Shown here: piece after piece, positions 32,104 to 42,211 of the stretch
How the letters are laid out: every line of letters begins with the position of its first letter
Position numbering within the stretch: the first letter of the stretch is position 1
Source: an uncultured Caldisericota bacterium
GTDB taxonomy: Bacteria > Caldisericota > Caldisericia > Cryosericales > Cryosericaceae
Reading direction: 5' to 3'
Assembly: GCA_903871855.1 (NCBI GenBank)
Contig: CAIQIK010000020.1
Location: forward strand, 186,001 to 250,000
DNA length: 64,000 nt
Position numbers and translations under genes: made by a program
Notes under the pieces: generated by a model
Databases searched by the model: none
Seen by the model: only the letters and a program-made list of their open reading frames with translations
What the model was told of the DNA's origin: nothing

Positions 32104-33189
32104 TTATTCTCTAACAATTGTCGTTCCAGCTTCTCCTTTGAGCGTTTCGAGATACTTTGAAGTCAAGGAAATATAGGCTTTTTTCCCGCCGCCTTCAAGG
32201 AACTTAATGATTGCAAGGATCTTTGGTCCCATACTGCCAGCAGGGAAATGTCCCTCAGCATAATACGTTTTTGCTTCTTCGAGAGTCAAGTGTCTGAGGT
32301 CAACTTGATTGGGCTTCTGATAGTGAAGCTTCGCTCCGTCTTCTCCTGTAAATATGGTGAGCGTGACATCAACATCTTCCCCCTGTTCCTTTGCTCTCTT
32401 TAACAGCATCGTACCAAGCAGAGCAGAAGCAAGATCCTTGTCTATGACTGCCTCAACCCCCCTGTAAATCTTCAGGTCATTTCCATCCTCAAACGTATAG
32501 CCATAGTTACTGTGGTAAACACCATGTTCGTCGGGCTCTTCCAGTACGACAGGGATACCACCACCACCCACCGTAATTGGCACCATACCTTTTTCGAGTG
32601 CTGCCTCAACGAGATCAATCTCGACTATGTCAAGGGGCACAGGTGATGGAACAACCTTTCTCCAGATCTCGTTGCCCATCTCGTCTTTCTTGTACAGTTT
32701 GACGATCCACCCGTCTGTACGGGCTCTTTCCATCGCTTCCTCTTTTGAATAAGACGGACCAATGAACTTTGTAGGATTCTGGAAGCCAGGGTCATCTTTG
32801 CCAACGACAACCTGTGTTACAATGCTCACTACCTGTTTCTTGATGCCTTTTGTCTTCAGCTGGTTTGCAAGAATCTGTGCCAGCATATACCCCATCGAAC
32901 CCTGAGTATCGGAACCGCAGACATCAAGGGGAAGAGGCGGAAGTATAGACCTTGAGTACTCTGAGCGCAGAAGAACATTGCCTACCTGAGGGCCATTCCC
33001 GTGAGTAAGAATGTAATCATCTTCAGGAAAGGAGTTTACGATGTTCGATATGTGCTCGCAGGTTTCCTTTGTTCTTCTCCATTGCAAGGCAATATCAGGG
33101 ACAATAGCTTTCCCCTTTTCATCCAGCAAGCCGACAGGAGCAACTTCATTGCCACCAAATGCAAAAATCCTAATCTGTCTTTTCCCCAT
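32104..33189 (-). CDS. arcC: Carbamate kinase (long form)
   Basis: 361 aa, longer than the usual 310 or so. Amino acid kinase fold: FAFGGNEV at the start (usual 'VALGGNA'), LTHGNGPQVGN, DTQGSMGYMLAQ, VGGGGIPVV, DKDLASALLG and the C-terminal FPAGSMGPKI. The enzyme makes ATP from carbamoyl phosphate and ADP in catabolic pathways. It lies between two carbamoyltransferase genes, 38 nt after one and 19 nt before the other. The extra length comes mainly from insertions around residues 130-180 and 215-235. No arginine deiminase or agmatine deiminase is nearby. Confidence 0.92.
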   Translation of the reverse strand: MGKRQIRIFAFGGNEVAPVGLLDEKGKAIVPDIALQWRRTKETCEHISNIVNSFPEDDYILTHGNGPQVGNVLLRSEYSRSILPPLPLDVCGSDTQGSMGYMLAQILANQLKTKGIKKQVVSIVTQVVVGKDDPGFQNPTKFIGPSYSKEEAMERARTDGWIVKLYKKDEMGNEIWRKVVPSPVPLDIVEIDLVEAALEKGMVPITVGGGGIPVVLEEPDEHGVYHSNYGYTFEDGNDLKIYRGVEAVIDKDLASALLGTMLLKRAKEQGEDVDVTLTIFTGEDGAKLHYQKPNQVDLRHLTLEEAKTYYAEGHFPAGSMGPKILAIIKFLEGGGKKAYISLTSKYLETLKGEAGTTIVRE

Positions 33190-33227
33190 AATGAACCCCT
33201 CTGTGTCCTAGATCGTCTTGTATGGAA

Positions 33228-34247
33228 CTATTTCATCGTCAAGGACATGATTGCTTTCTGAACATGAAGCCTGTTCTCTGCCTCATCATTAACAATAGAG
33301 ATCTTGGGGTCATCAATGAGGAGATCAGTGACCTCGAAGTTTCTGCGAGCAGGAAGACAATGCATGTACACAGCACTCTTGCTGGCTACCTTAAAATGCT
33401 CGTGCGAGATACACCAGTCATCCTTGTATTTCTTGCCCACCTCAGCATGCCTATCGGGGTTCCTCGCCCAGGACTTGGCGTAGATAACATCCGCGTCTTT
33501 TGATGCTTTCCAAATGTCATGCTCAATGGTCAGAGAGCCGCCACTTTCCGCTGCTGCCTTTTTTGCGAATTCGACATATTCACTATCAACGTCGTAAAGC
33601 CCCGGCTCGTCGGGATAGGCAAGAGTAATGTTCAATCCAAGCGTGGAACCCGCAGCAATCATGGTCTGAGGAACGCCTGCTGATTTTGCTCTCTCATCAT
33701 AGGCCCAAGACATGACGATTTTCTTGTTCCTTGCATATTCCAGGCCACCAAACTTCTCCATCATCGTGAGAATATCGCCCATGATCTGACATGGGTGTTC
33801 CTTGTCATCAAGCATATTGATCACAGGGATATTCGCGTATTCAGCTATGCCTCTCAAGACTTCTCTAGCATCTCCATATGCGTATGTTTCTGCACCCATC
33901 TGAGTCTTGAGATTGTAGAGGCGAATTGCAAAACCGTCGAGGAATCTCGAAATCATCTCGGCGGTATCCTTCCATGATTCCTTGTGGGAAAGCTGCAATT
34001 CCTCAGGATTATAGACCTGAGCGGAACCTCCAAGCTGAACTATCCCTGTTTGAAAAGAAAGACGCGTTCTGGTTGAAGGTGATGCAAAAAGCAACCCCAA
34101 AACCTTTCCCTTGAGGATCTCTGCTTGCGGCTCACCCACAGCATTCCTCATTTTGAGCCACTTGGCAACCTCAAGAATTGTCTCCAGTTCCTCTCGGCTA
34201 AAGTCGAGTACGCTAATAAAGTCCCTACCTCTCATGTCTGTTTTCAT
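33228..34247 (-). CDS. Carbamoyltransferase of unknown substrate (first copy)
   Basis: 339 aa, first gene of the unit, with TGGAGGT 6 nt before the ATG. The canonical carbamoyl-phosphate residues are present: SPSTRTRLSF (residues 56-65), EHPCQIMGD and MHCLPARR. The substrate-side loop reads AKSWARNPDRHAEVGKKY and lacks the 'D...SMG' ornithine motif. Length and overall pattern are those of the ornithine/aspartate carbamoyltransferase superfamily, closer to the uncharacterised catabolic members than to biosynthetic ArgF or PyrB. It shares only moderate similarity with the second copy, so the two probably take different substrates or form a hetero-oligomer. Confidence 0.85.
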   Translation of the reverse strand: MKTDMRGRDFISVLDFSREELETILEVAKWLKMRNAVGEPQAEILKGKVLGLLFASPSTRTRLSFQTGIVQLGGSAQVYNPEELQLSHKESWKDTAEMISRFLDGFAIRLYNLKTQMGAETYAYGDAREVLRGIAEYANIPVINMLDDKEHPCQIMGDILTMMEKFGGLEYARNKKIVMSWAYDERAKSAGVPQTMIAAGSTLGLNITLAYPDEPGLYDVDSEYVEFAKKAAAESGGSLTIEHDIWKASKDADVIYAKSWARNPDRHAEVGKKYKDDWCISHEHFKVASKSAVYMHCLPARRNFEVTDLLIDDPKISIVNDEAENRLHVQKAIMSLTMK

Positions 34248-34282
34248 CTTTTTACCTCCATGAACTCAAGTCATAAACCTGA

Positions 34283-34313
34283 ATTATAATACACTTTTTG
34301 TAATCGCAGTCAA
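34283..34313 (-). promoter_or_regulatory. Strong promoter of the carbamoyltransferase/kinase unit
   Basis: Minus strand: TTGACT (34313-34308), then overlapping -10 choices TATTAT (34291-34286, 16-nt spacer) and TATAAT (34288-34283, 19-nt spacer). Locally the most A/T-rich stretch in the window. Confidence 0.6.
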
Positions 34314-34330
34314 CAGAAAAGACCAATTTC

Positions 34331-34673
34331 ACCTCCATTTTGGGTGAGTCGATGCGCCTGATCCCGTCGCCCTTTATGACACAATCCCCCAGGATCAACG
34401 GCAACTGTGGGCAGCTGGTCCTCACTAGGAACCAGGACCGGCTCCACATCGTTCCAAGTAAGACCAGGGACTGGCAACTTCACCCGGTTTCGAAGTGGTT
34501 CTCATGTGAGGCAACGATGCATCGTTCGAGTTGGTCTATCCATGAGGCAATACACCACCGAAGGGGAACCAGAAGTTCTCCCTGTCTCACTGCACGTGCA
34601 CATCGCATCGGGCCAAGCCTCTGCAGATTCGAGGGGAAGGGTGAGGTGAGTCCCTGAGGGGAAAGTCTGGGCG
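34331..34673. other. Gene-free region between the carbamoyl unit and the class A PBP gene
   Basis: About 340 nt with short open frames on both strands but none with coding character, RBS or recognisable motif. No convincing terminator follows the PBP stop at 34674. I see nothing else definable. Confidence 0.5.
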
Positions 34674-37118
34674 CTAGGGTTGCACCTGAACAGTGGACGT
34701 CGCTTGAAAAACGGTATCAAGCGCAGAAGATCGGCCCACGACCGCGATCTCCAGAGGACCTGCCACGGTTGGCGTGTAGGTCACCGTTACAGGCAGTGAC
34801 GAAGCCGAAGTGACGAGCGCTCCTCCGATGTACACGTCGAATGATGTGACGGACGGCGCGACAGACTCAGCCACGTTGATACTAAGCGTTGTTTGCTGTC
34901 CGACCTTGAATTGCTCAGGGAATGCCGTTACCGTGAGCTCAGTTCCCGACGGGGTCTGCTCTGCGTAGACTTCGGTAGGTACCTGGTCCCGAAGCATGGT
35001 TCTGATGATGACTCTGCTGTCGGGCCAGTCGGCCGGGGCCAGTTTGGTTGGATCCTCGGCAGCGAGTCGTACAGTCTGAAGTATGGGTGGATGTACCGTG
35101 CATGTCTGGGATGTAATATGGTCCGAGAGGAAGTATGAGGAGTAAATGGAGGTAACAGGACAGGCGTCAGTGGCGAGCAGTCCTGAGTCGGCGCAAACCG
35201 CACGCGCCGACACTCCGTCGGGTATGGGACCGAAGTCTGTCTGTTTCTGAAGCTTCATGGCCTGCTGCATGTACGCTTTCCAGGTCATGGCGGGAAAGCG
35301 CGACCCTGCATTGCGGATGACTGACATCTGGGCGCGGGCCGCGTCAGCACCCACGTGGATGACTGTGCACAACTCCGGCGTGAAGCCGTCATACCATGCA
35401 TCGCGCCAATCGTTGGTGCTGCCAGTCTTGCCAGCCGCCTGCAATCCGCTGATGTGCGCGTTCGAGGTGTTTTCGTAGACGCCTCTCAGCATTGCCTGCA
35501 CAAGCCAAGCAGTGGAAGCTGGTACAACCCGGGTCGCAGCGAAGTTGTGTTTCTCGATCGTCGTGCCATCCTCTGTTTCGATGCGCCGAATTGGATAGGG
35601 AGTGATCCGGACTCCTCCATTGGCGATCGTCGAGTATGCCTCGACCATTTCCAGAGGCGAAACCTCGAAACTGCCGATGGAGAGAGAAACATACGGCTTC
35701 AGGGGAGATGTGACTCCCATCTTGCGGGCATAGTAGATGACCCTGTCGAGGCCAGTCCTGAGTGTTGTCTTGGCAGCGATGATATTGGACGATTCCTTGA
35801 TGGCATTGGCCACGGAGATTCTGCCAAACCATTGGTTGGTGCCCAGCCACTCCGGCGGATCCCACCCGTTAAAGTCTGTGGCTTGCGAAGCAACAATCTC
35901 GGACGGGAAGGTTACGCCATTGTCGAATGCTGCGGTGTAGTCGAAGAGTTTGAACGTCGAACCTGGTTGTCTAGCTGCGAGCGCGCGATTGAAGTTCGTT
36001 TCATCATAGTTGGTTCCACCCACCATGGCCAGAATGTACCCAGTTCTGGGATCGACACTTACCATGCCCACCTGGGGTTGAAAAACCCCAAGCGAATCGC
36101 GGTCGCTCTCGACGAACACCTTGTCTTTCTTGGCCTGGTCCCAGACTTTTTGGACGGCTGACATTGCCGCTTCCTGGAGCTTGGGGTCGATTGTTGTGTA
36201 GATGCGCAGGCCGCCCTGGTAGAGTAACTCCTCGCCGTACTTCTCCTGGACGATAGACTTCACGTAGTCTACGAACCACCCGATGCTTCCATATGGGGAC
36301 CGCATGCCATTTTTGAGTGTGAGCTTCTCGGCTGCCGCGGTGTCGGCTTGCTCCTGCGTCAAGTAGTGGTTACGCACCATCTTACGCAACACAAGTTGCT
36401 GCTGGTCGGTTGCGCGCTTCAGGTCGACGTATGGATTATATGCGGACGGGGCGGGGAGAACGCCGACGATCATTGCCGCTTGAGCCGCATCAAGGTCCTG
36501 TGCATGCACGCCAAAGTACCCGAGTGCCGCCGCTTCGATGCCATACAGACCGTTGCCAAAATACACGTAGTTGAGGTACATGTTCAGGATCTCTTCTTTC
36601 GTGTACTGCTTCTCAAGCCTGTATGCAACAATGATCTCCTTGATTTTACGCGGTATCGTGACCTCAGTGTCATGGAGAATGGCCTGACGCGCCAGCTGTT
36701 GGGTGAGTGTGCTCGCTCCGCGCACACCGCGTCCGAGAAGTGGATCGATAAAGAGTCCAGCGATGATGCCGCGGAAGTCGATCGGACCGTGACTGAAGAA
36801 TCGCTCGTCCTCCGAGGCGATTAACGCCTTGATTGTGATCTCGGAGATGTCCGTGAGCTGTTTGGGCAGACGGTTTTCGGCAAGGTACACTGACGAAAGG
36901 AGGTTATCGTTACAGTCGAACACCTGTGAAGCCTTGGGTGTCTGGATAAACAGCGATCCGGCAGGAGGTACCTGGGTCGAGTAGTGTACAAAAAGGAGAG
37001 CAACAAACGCACCGCCGGCAATTCCGGCTGCCAATATCGTGATAAGAAGCCATCCGAGTACAGCTTTGAGCCGCGGGCGAATATGATGCCTGGAAGAGTT
37101 GGCGTGTTCCATAGTCAA
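34674..37118 (-). CDS. Class A penicillin-binding protein (PBP1A-type, transglycosylase/transpeptidase)
   Basis: 814 aa. A TTG at 37118 has AGGAGG at 6 nt; an ATG at 37112 is the alternative. One N-terminal helix (about residues 18-42) anchors the protein. The GT51 domain carries EDERFFSHGPIDFRGI and GASTLTQQLARQAIL. The transpeptidase domain carries the SxxK serine in QPGSTFKLFDY, SSN in ESSNIIAAKT and KTGS in AAGKTGSTNDWRDAW. A C-terminal extension of about 110 residues has an Ig-like beta pattern (VTVTYTPTVAGPLEIAVVG). It polymerises and cross-links peptidoglycan outside the membrane. It lies downstream of a small unknown gene on the same strand. Confidence 0.95.
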   Translation of the reverse strand: MTMEHANSSRHHIRPRLKAVLGWLLITILAAGIAGGAFVALLFVHYSTQVPPAGSLFIQTPKASQVFDCNDNLLSSVYLAENRLPKQLTDISEITIKALIASEDERFFSHGPIDFRGIIAGLFIDPLLGRGVRGASTLTQQLARQAILHDTEVTIPRKIKEIIVAYRLEKQYTKEEILNMYLNYVYFGNGLYGIEAAALGYFGVHAQDLDAAQAAMIVGVLPAPSAYNPYVDLKRATDQQQLVLRKMVRNHYLTQEQADTAAAEKLTLKNGMRSPYGSIGWFVDYVKSIVQEKYGEELLYQGGLRIYTTIDPKLQEAAMSAVQKVWDQAKKDKVFVESDRDSLGVFQPQVGMVSVDPRTGYILAMVGGTNYDETNFNRALAARQPGSTFKLFDYTAAFDNGVTFPSEIVASQATDFNGWDPPEWLGTNQWFGRISVANAIKESSNIIAAKTTLRTGLDRVIYYARKMGVTSPLKPYVSLSIGSFEVSPLEMVEAYSTIANGGVRITPYPIRRIETEDGTTIEKHNFAATRVVPASTAWLVQAMLRGVYENTSNAHISGLQAAGKTGSTNDWRDAWYDGFTPELCTVIHVGADAARAQMSVIRNAGSRFPAMTWKAYMQQAMKLQKQTDFGPIPDGVSARAVCADSGLLATDACPVTSIYSSYFLSDHITSQTCTVHPPILQTVRLAAEDPTKLAPADWPDSRVIIRTMLRDQVPTEVYAEQTPSGTELTVTAFPEQFKVGQQTTLSINVAESVAPSVTSFDVYIGGALVTSASSLPVTVTYTPTVAGPLEIAVVGRSSALDTVFQATSTVQVQP

Positions 37119-37215
37119 GTGATGCCTCCTGGTTGTCGACGCGGAGTGACAGTACGCTGGGTTCTGTGAAGGGCAGACGCGCGTGTCTGGACTTCGATTT
37201 GGAACAGGTACGGCA

Positions 37216-37719
37216 CTACCGTCGTGACTTCAGCGTTTCCTTGCGAGCAGCGAAGTCTTGCGAGATGACCTCGAGTCGTTTGCGGATGTCTTTCAGCGTA
37301 TCTCGCCGGCCGAGATCCTTAGGTGACTCGAACGCAGTCTCGAGTTCATCGAGATTATCATATATTTGTGTCTCCAGTTGATAGACCCTCGACAACAACC
37401 CGGGGTCGAGCTCTTCGTCGGTGAAGAACGTTGTGTCGCCATACCCGAGGAATTCTACCTTGTCACGCAGTTCGTTCATTGTTCGAAGGATCTTGGAGAT
37501 GTCGTCGACTACCGACGTTTCTGCATCATTTGCCTGCTCGATGACGTCGGCAAGGATTTCCCTCAGGTCATCCAGCTTGAGCACCATTGTATCTCGCACT
37601 GTCTTGTCGGCAATGTGGCGCTGATCTTTACCCTGATAGCCCACAAAACTTGGGATGCGAGCTGTCAGTTCTGCGAACCAGTCACGCGGCGTGCTTCCTG
37701 CGTCGACCTTATCATCCAT
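37216..37719 (-). CDS. Conserved-looking small acidic protein of unknown function
   Basis: 167 aa from the ATG at 37719, preceded by AAAGGGGGA; a TTG at 37740 is an alternative. The N-terminal part contains IPSFVGYQGKDQRHIADKTVRD, after which the protein is predicted to be almost all helix with heptad-like charged stretches (residues about 55-110 and 120-165, e.g. LRKRL/LKSRR-type endings), so coiled coils are likely. No signal peptide or membrane helix. I do not recognise the family. It has its own good promoter and precedes the class A PBP gene by 97 nt. Confidence 0.7.
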   Translation of the reverse strand: MDDKVDAGSTPRDWFAELTARIPSFVGYQGKDQRHIADKTVRDTMVLKLDDLREILADVIEQANDAETSVVDDISKILRTMNELRDKVEFLGYGDTTFFTDEELDPGLLSRVYQLETQIYDNLDELETAFESPKDLGRRDTLKDIRKRLEVISQDFAARKETLKSRR

Positions 37720-37755
37720 AGCATCCCCCTTTGCCTTCAAGAGCCTACCCTATGG

Positions 37756-37784
37756 ATTCTACATGTGGTGGCAGAACAAGTCAA
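37756..37784 (-). promoter_or_regulatory. Promoter of the small unknown gene
   Basis: Minus strand: TTGACT (37784-37779), 17-nt spacer, TAGAAT (37761-37756). Confidence 0.6.
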
Positions 37785-37821
37785 ACCGTGATGGTGGCCC
37801 GCTTTCGCCACAGTCCAATGT

Positions 37822-37849
37822 TTGACGAAAGCCATGGGCGCGGTAGACT
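37822..37849 (+). promoter_or_regulatory. Promoter of clpC
   Basis: TTGACG (37822-37827), 16-nt spacer, TAGACT (37844-37849). No CtsR tandem heptad or CIRCE element was seen around it. Confidence 0.45.
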
Positions 37850-37924
37850 ACCATAGAAGCAGATATGCGAGGGTCCGACCCCCTTTTGCGTTACATGCAG
37901 CGCCGGGAACGGAGGCATTATTCT

Positions 37925-40396
37925 ATGAACTGGGCAAACTTGACAGAACGTGCTCAAAAGGCTGTATGGATGGCACAGGAGTCGGCCAGCTCGCTGGGTA
38001 ACGACTTCCTCGACACGGACCATCTCCTGATTGGTCTTGCCAAGCTGGAAGAAGGCATAGCGTATGAGGCTATGGTTGCCAGTGGCATCGATCTTCACAA
38101 ACTGGTCGACTACGTTTCCGATCAGGTGCGAGGGGTCAAGCACAACAACTTCCTCGGCAGGAATGATGAGATCATCCTTACGCCAAGAGCCAAGAAAGTC
38201 CTGGACCTGGCTGAACGCGAGGCCATCAATCTTGGGGACGGATATATCTCTACAGAACATATCTTACTGGCGATTGTTCACGAGGGCGGTGGCGTGGGTG
38301 TTCGAAGTCTGGAGGATGAAGGTGTCGATGTTTCGAAGCTCGTGAACACGGTTCTCTCGTTGCGCGGGACCGAGCACACGATGGAGCCCCAGCGGTCGGG
38401 TCACCAGCCGCGGCAGCGCACCAAGACGCCGACGCTCGACCAATACAGTCGCGATCTGACAGAGATGGCTCGTCAGGGCAAGCTCGACCCCGTCATTGGC
38501 CGTGACAAGGAGACCGAGAGGCTGCTTCAGATACTGCTGCGACGAACCAAGAACAACCCCGTGCTCATCGGAGACCCCGGCGTAGGCAAGACGGCCATTG
38601 TCGAGGGGTTGGCACGGCGAATCGCGGCAGGCGAGGTCCCTGAGCTTCTCAAAAATAAGCGAGTCATTTCACTTGACATTCCAAGTCTTGTAGCCGGAAC
38701 CAAATACCGTGGTGAATTCGAGGACCGAATGAAGAAGTTCCTGGCTGAAATGAAGACGGCTGGCAACACTGTCATTCTGTTCATCGACGAGCTGCACAAT
38801 GTTGTGGGAGCTGGGTCCGCAGAAGGGAGCTCTATCGATGCGGCCAACATCCTCAAGCCTGCGCTGTCGAGAGGCGAGCTCCAGGCCATTGGAGCTACGA
38901 CACTTGGAGAGTACCACAAGTACATCGAGAAAGACCCGGCGCTTGAGCGCCGATTCCAGCCGATCGTTGTCAGCGAATCCACCACACCAGAGTCGATCGA
39001 AATCCTGAAGGGATTGCGCGACAGGTATGAGGCTCACCATCAGGTAACCATTACGGACGCGGCCATCGAGGCTGCCGTCAGGCTCTCTGTGAAATACATT
39101 ACGAGCCGGTTCCTGCCGGACAAGGCAGTCGACCTCATGGATGAGGCCAGCGCCAAGGTGAGGCTTGCTTCTACCGTTCCGAGCGACGAATACCGTCAAC
39201 TGCAGGACGAGCTCAACAAGATCGAACGAGAGAAAGACGACGCCATTCGCAACCAGGAATTCGAGAAGGCAGCGGGTCTGCGAGACCAGGAGCGGGATGT
39301 TCACGACAAGATCGAGACGATGAAAGGCGTCTCGCTGGTAGCGTCGGCTGCACGGGAGGCCGTTGTGAGCCCGGATGACATTCGTGCCGTTGTGGCTCTG
39401 TGGACCAACATTCCAGCCGAGCGGCTTGCTGAGGATGAACGAGCAAAACTCCTGCACCTCGAGGAAGCTCTCCGAACCAGGGTCGTTGGACAAGATCAGG
39501 CTGTAGCGCTCATGGCGGAGGCCCTGAGGCGTTCTCGTGCAGGTCTCAAGCATCCCACAAAGCCCATCGGGTCGTTCCTGTTCCTTGGCCCGACAGGTGT
39601 GGGGAAAACCGAACTGGCACGTGTCCTGGCTGAGGAGCTTTTTGGCAGTGAGTCGTCGCTCATCCGACTCGACATGAGCGAGTACATGGAGAAGTTCGCT
39701 GTGTCTCGCCTGGTTGGGGCTCCCCCCGGCTATGTAGGATATGAAGAGGGTGGGCAGTTGACCGAGGCTGTGAGACGCCGTCCATTCAGCATTGTCCTGT
39801 TCGACGAGATCGAGAAAGCCCACCCCGACGTCTTTGACATTCTCCTTCAGATCATGGACGATGGGCGTCTGACCGACTCGAGTGGAAGGACGGTCGATTT
39901 CCGGAACGCCGTCATCATCATGACAAGCAACATAGGAGGCGGGTTCAATCGGATGGGCGGCCTAGGGTTCAAGCTTCCCGGCGAGGGTGGTGAGGCAGAA
40001 GCCCACACTGCGTCCATGATGGATGAGCTCAAGCACAGCTTCAAGCCGGAATTCCTGAACCGGGTCGACGAAATCGTCGTATTCAACCAGTTGGCGATCG
40101 AGGACATCGAGAAGATCGTAGCAATCCTGCTGAAAAGAGTAACCAAGGAAATCGAGGATGAGGACATGCACCTTCGGTTCAGCACCGAGCTGGTGTCGTA
40201 TCTTGCATGCAAAGGCTTCAACCCCGAGTATGGTGCCCGACCATTGCTGAGGCTGATCCAGCACGAAGTGGAAAACGAACTGTCATATCGAATCCTGGAA
40301 GGTGAGTTCAAGCATGGCGATACCATCGTGGTGACGAGCGATGGCCAGAAGGTGGTCTTTGAGTCAGCACAAAGAGAACCTGCACCAACAGAATAG
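37925..40396 (+). CDS. clpC: ATP-dependent Clp protease ATPase subunit ClpC
   Basis: 823 aa from the ATG at 37925 (GGAGG 9 nt upstream). Two Clp_N repeats occupy residues 1 to about 145. AAA1 has GDPGVGKTA and [15 protein letters not shown]; a middle region with a UVR-like motif ([15 protein letters not shown]) marks ClpC rather than ClpB; AAA2 has GPTGVGKTE and [12 protein letters not shown]. An LGF tripeptide in the AAA2 loop (MGGLGFKL) is the expected ClpP-docking motif. It unfolds substrates for ClpP. The usual ctsR-mcsA-mcsB partners are not adjacent. A 384-codon open frame on the opposite strand is a shadow. Confidence 0.96.
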   Translation: MNWANLTERAQKAVWMAQESASSLGNDFLDTDHLLIGLAKLEEGIAYEAMVASGIDLHKLVDYVSDQVRGVKHNNFLGRNDEIILTPRAKKVLDLAEREAINLGDGYISTEHILLAIVHEGGGVGVRSLEDEGVDVSKLVNTVLSLRGTEHTMEPQRSGHQPRQRTKTPTLDQYSRDLTEMARQGKLDPVIGRDKETERLLQILLRRTKNNPVLIGDPGVGKTAIVEGLARRIAAGEVPELLKNKRVISLDIPSLVAGTKYRGEFEDRMKKFLAEMKTAGNTVILFIDELHNVVGAGSAEGSSIDAANILKPALSRGELQAIGATTLGEYHKYIEKDPALERRFQPIVVSESTTPESIEILKGLRDRYEAHHQVTITDAAIEAAVRLSVKYITSRFLPDKAVDLMDEASAKVRLASTVPSDEYRQLQDELNKIEREKDDAIRNQEFEKAAGLRDQERDVHDKIETMKGVSLVASAAREAVVSPDDIRAVVALWTNIPAERLAEDERAKLLHLEEALRTRVVGQDQAVALMAEALRRSRAGLKHPTKPIGSFLFLGPTGVGKTELARVLAEELFGSESSLIRLDMSEYMEKFAVSRLVGAPPGYVGYEEGGQLTEAVRRRPFSIVLFDEIEKAHPDVFDILLQIMDDGRLTDSSGRTVDFRNAVIIMTSNIGGGFNRMGGLGFKLPGEGGEAEAHTASMMDELKHSFKPEFLNRVDEIVVFNQLAIEDIEKIVAILLKRVTKEIEDEDMHLRFSTELVSYLACKGFNPEYGARPLLRLIQHEVENELSYRILEGEFKHGDTIVVTSDGQKVVFESAQREPAPTE

Positions 40397-40405
40397 ACTG
40401 GAGCC

Positions 40406-42211
40406 ATGAACCCGAAAAGCATACGTAACTTCTGTATTATTGCTCACATCGATCACGGGAAGTCTACGCTCGCCGACCGTTTTCTTGAGCGAGCCGGTTT
40501 CATCCTGAAGAACAAGGGTGACCAGGTCCTGGATCAAATGGATCTCGAGAAAGAACGTGGCATCACCATCAAGGCACATCCCATTCGTCTGACCTATGCT
40601 GCACGAGACGGTTCGCCCGTGGTGTTCAATCTGATTGATACGCCAGGCCACGTCGACTTCACCTATGAAGTCTCTCGCAGCATAGCCGCCTGTGAAGGAG
40701 CGGTGCTTGTTGTGGACGCGACACAGGGTGTCGAGGCGCAAACAGTTGCCAATACCTACCTCGCGCTGAATCACAACCTCACCATCATTACTGCCGTCAA
40801 CAAGATCGATCTGCCAAACGCCGACGTGGACGAGACGAAACGGGAGATCGAGGAGATCATCGGACTTGATGCCTCGGATGCGTCACTTGTCAGCGCAAAG
40901 ACGGGGCTCGGAGTAGACGAGCTGCTTCGCATCATCGAGGACAAGATTCCGAGTCCTTCGGGTGACGCTGGCGCTCCTCTCAAGTGTCTCGTGTTCGACT
41001 CGCACTTTGATACGTACAAGGGGGTGGTTGTTCACATCAGGGTTTTCGAGGGAACCATCCAGAAGGGAGACCGTATCCGGTTCATGGCTACCGGCACCGA
41101 GTTCGACGTCGTCGAGGTAGGGTACTTTGAGCTGACGCCTGTCGTGGCAGATGTCCTGACAGCCGGAGAGGTCGGTTACTTCGCTGCGGTGATCCGGGTT
41201 CCTGCCGAGGTACATATCGGGGACACCGTGACGAGCGCAGCCCGGCCGACTGCAGAGCCCGTTCCGGGGTACAGGCCAGTGCTTCCAATGGTTTTTGCTG
41301 GGCTCTACCCTATCGACGCCAACGACTATGATGGGCTCAAGTCATCACTGCAGCGGTTGCAGCTGAACGATGCTTCTCTCACGTTTGAACCTGAGTCGTC
41401 GGGAGCCCTGGGTTTTGGGTTCCGGTGTGGGTTTTCCGGACTCCTGCATCTCGAAGTCATCACAGAGCGCCTCCGCCGGGAGTACAACCAGGACCTTATC
41501 GTTACCGTTCCAAATGTGCGGTATCGTGTTATCAAGCGCAATACCGGCGAAGAAGTGTTCGCTGAGAGTCCTTCGAAGTTCCCTCCACTGGGCGAGATCG
41601 AATGCATCGAGGAACCCTTTGTCAAAGCCGAGATCGTCGTACCGCATGAAGCTATCGGAGATGTCATGGAACTCGCCAACAAGCGGCGGGGTATCTACAT
41701 CAACATGTCCTATCCTGAGAGCCGGAGGGCGATCCTGGAATATGAACTCCCCTTGTCCGAGATCATCACGGATTTCTTTGATCGGCTCAAGTCTATCACG
41801 AAGGGGTATGGAACGCTTGACTACGAGCTGGCAGGATACCGCAAGGAGCGGCTCGCCAAGGTCGATGTCCTGGTCAACGGAACGCCCGTCGACGCACTGT
41901 CGTTCATCGCTCACGAAGATGAAGTCCAGCGTATCGCACGGTCAATGTTACAACGATTGCGCAAGTACGTTCCCCGGCAGATGTACGAAGTTGCGCTGCA
42001 GGCAGCGATCGGTGGAAAGATCGTTGCGCGCGAGAACATCGTCCAGCTGCGCAAGGACGTCCTGGCCAAGTGCTACGGTGGAGACGTCACGCGAAAACGG
42101 AAGCTTCTGGAGAAACAGAAAGAGGGCAAGAAGAAAATGAAACAGATCGGCAAGGTGAGCATCCCCCAGGAGGCGTTTCTCTCCATCCTCAAACGTGAGT
42201 CAGACGGCTAG
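40406..42211 (+). CDS. lepA: Elongation factor 4 (LepA) GTPase
   Basis: 601 aa. G1 AHIDHGKSTLADR, the switch region KERGITIKAHPIRL, G3 DTPGHVDFTYEVSRS, G4 NKIDLP and G5 SAKTG are all present. Domains II, III and V follow, and the LepA-specific C-terminal domain ends with TRKRKLLEKQKEGKKKMK and KVSIPQEAFLSILK. LepA acts on ribosomes during biogenesis or back-translocation. It starts 9 nt after clpC and overlaps hemW by 17 nt; lepA-hemW is a conserved pair. Confidence 0.97.
   Translation: MNPKSIRNFCIIAHIDHGKSTLADRFLERAGFILKNKGDQVLDQMDLEKERGITIKAHPIRLTYAARDGSPVVFNLIDTPGHVDFTYEVSRSIAACEGAVLVVDATQGVEAQTVANTYLALNHNLTIITAVNKIDLPNADVDETKREIEEIIGLDASDASLVSAKTGLGVDELLRIIEDKIPSPSGDAGAPLKCLVFDSHFDTYKGVVVHIRVFEGTIQKGDRIRFMATGTEFDVVEVGYFELTPVVADVLTAGEVGYFAAVIRVPAEVHIGDTVTSAARPTAEPVPGYRPVLPMVFAGLYPIDANDYDGLKSSLQRLQLNDASLTFEPESSGALGFGFRCGFSGLLHLEVITERLRREYNQDLIVTVPNVRYRVIKRNTGEEVFAESPSKFPPLGEIECIEEPFVKAEIVVPHEAIGDVMELANKRRGIYINMSYPESRRAILEYELPLSEIITDFFDRLKSITKGYGTLDYELAGYRKERLAKVDVLVNGTPVDALSFIAHEDEVQRIARSMLQRLRKYVPRQMYEVALQAAIGGKIVARENIVQLRKDVLAKCYGGDVTRKRKLLEKQKEGKKKMKQIGKVSIPQEAFLSILKRESDG

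Noticed and set aside
34340-34657. 105-codon plus-strand frame in the gap before the class A PBP gene
   Set aside because: Composition and sequence look random; the RBS is absent.
37780-37924. CtsR or CIRCE heat-shock operator before clpC
   Set aside because: No tandem GGTCAAA heptad or TTAGCACTC inverted repeat is present.
38669-39823. 384-codon minus-strand open frame inside clpC
   Set aside because: ClpC is continuous with all motifs; the antisense frame has no RBS and no recognisable domain.
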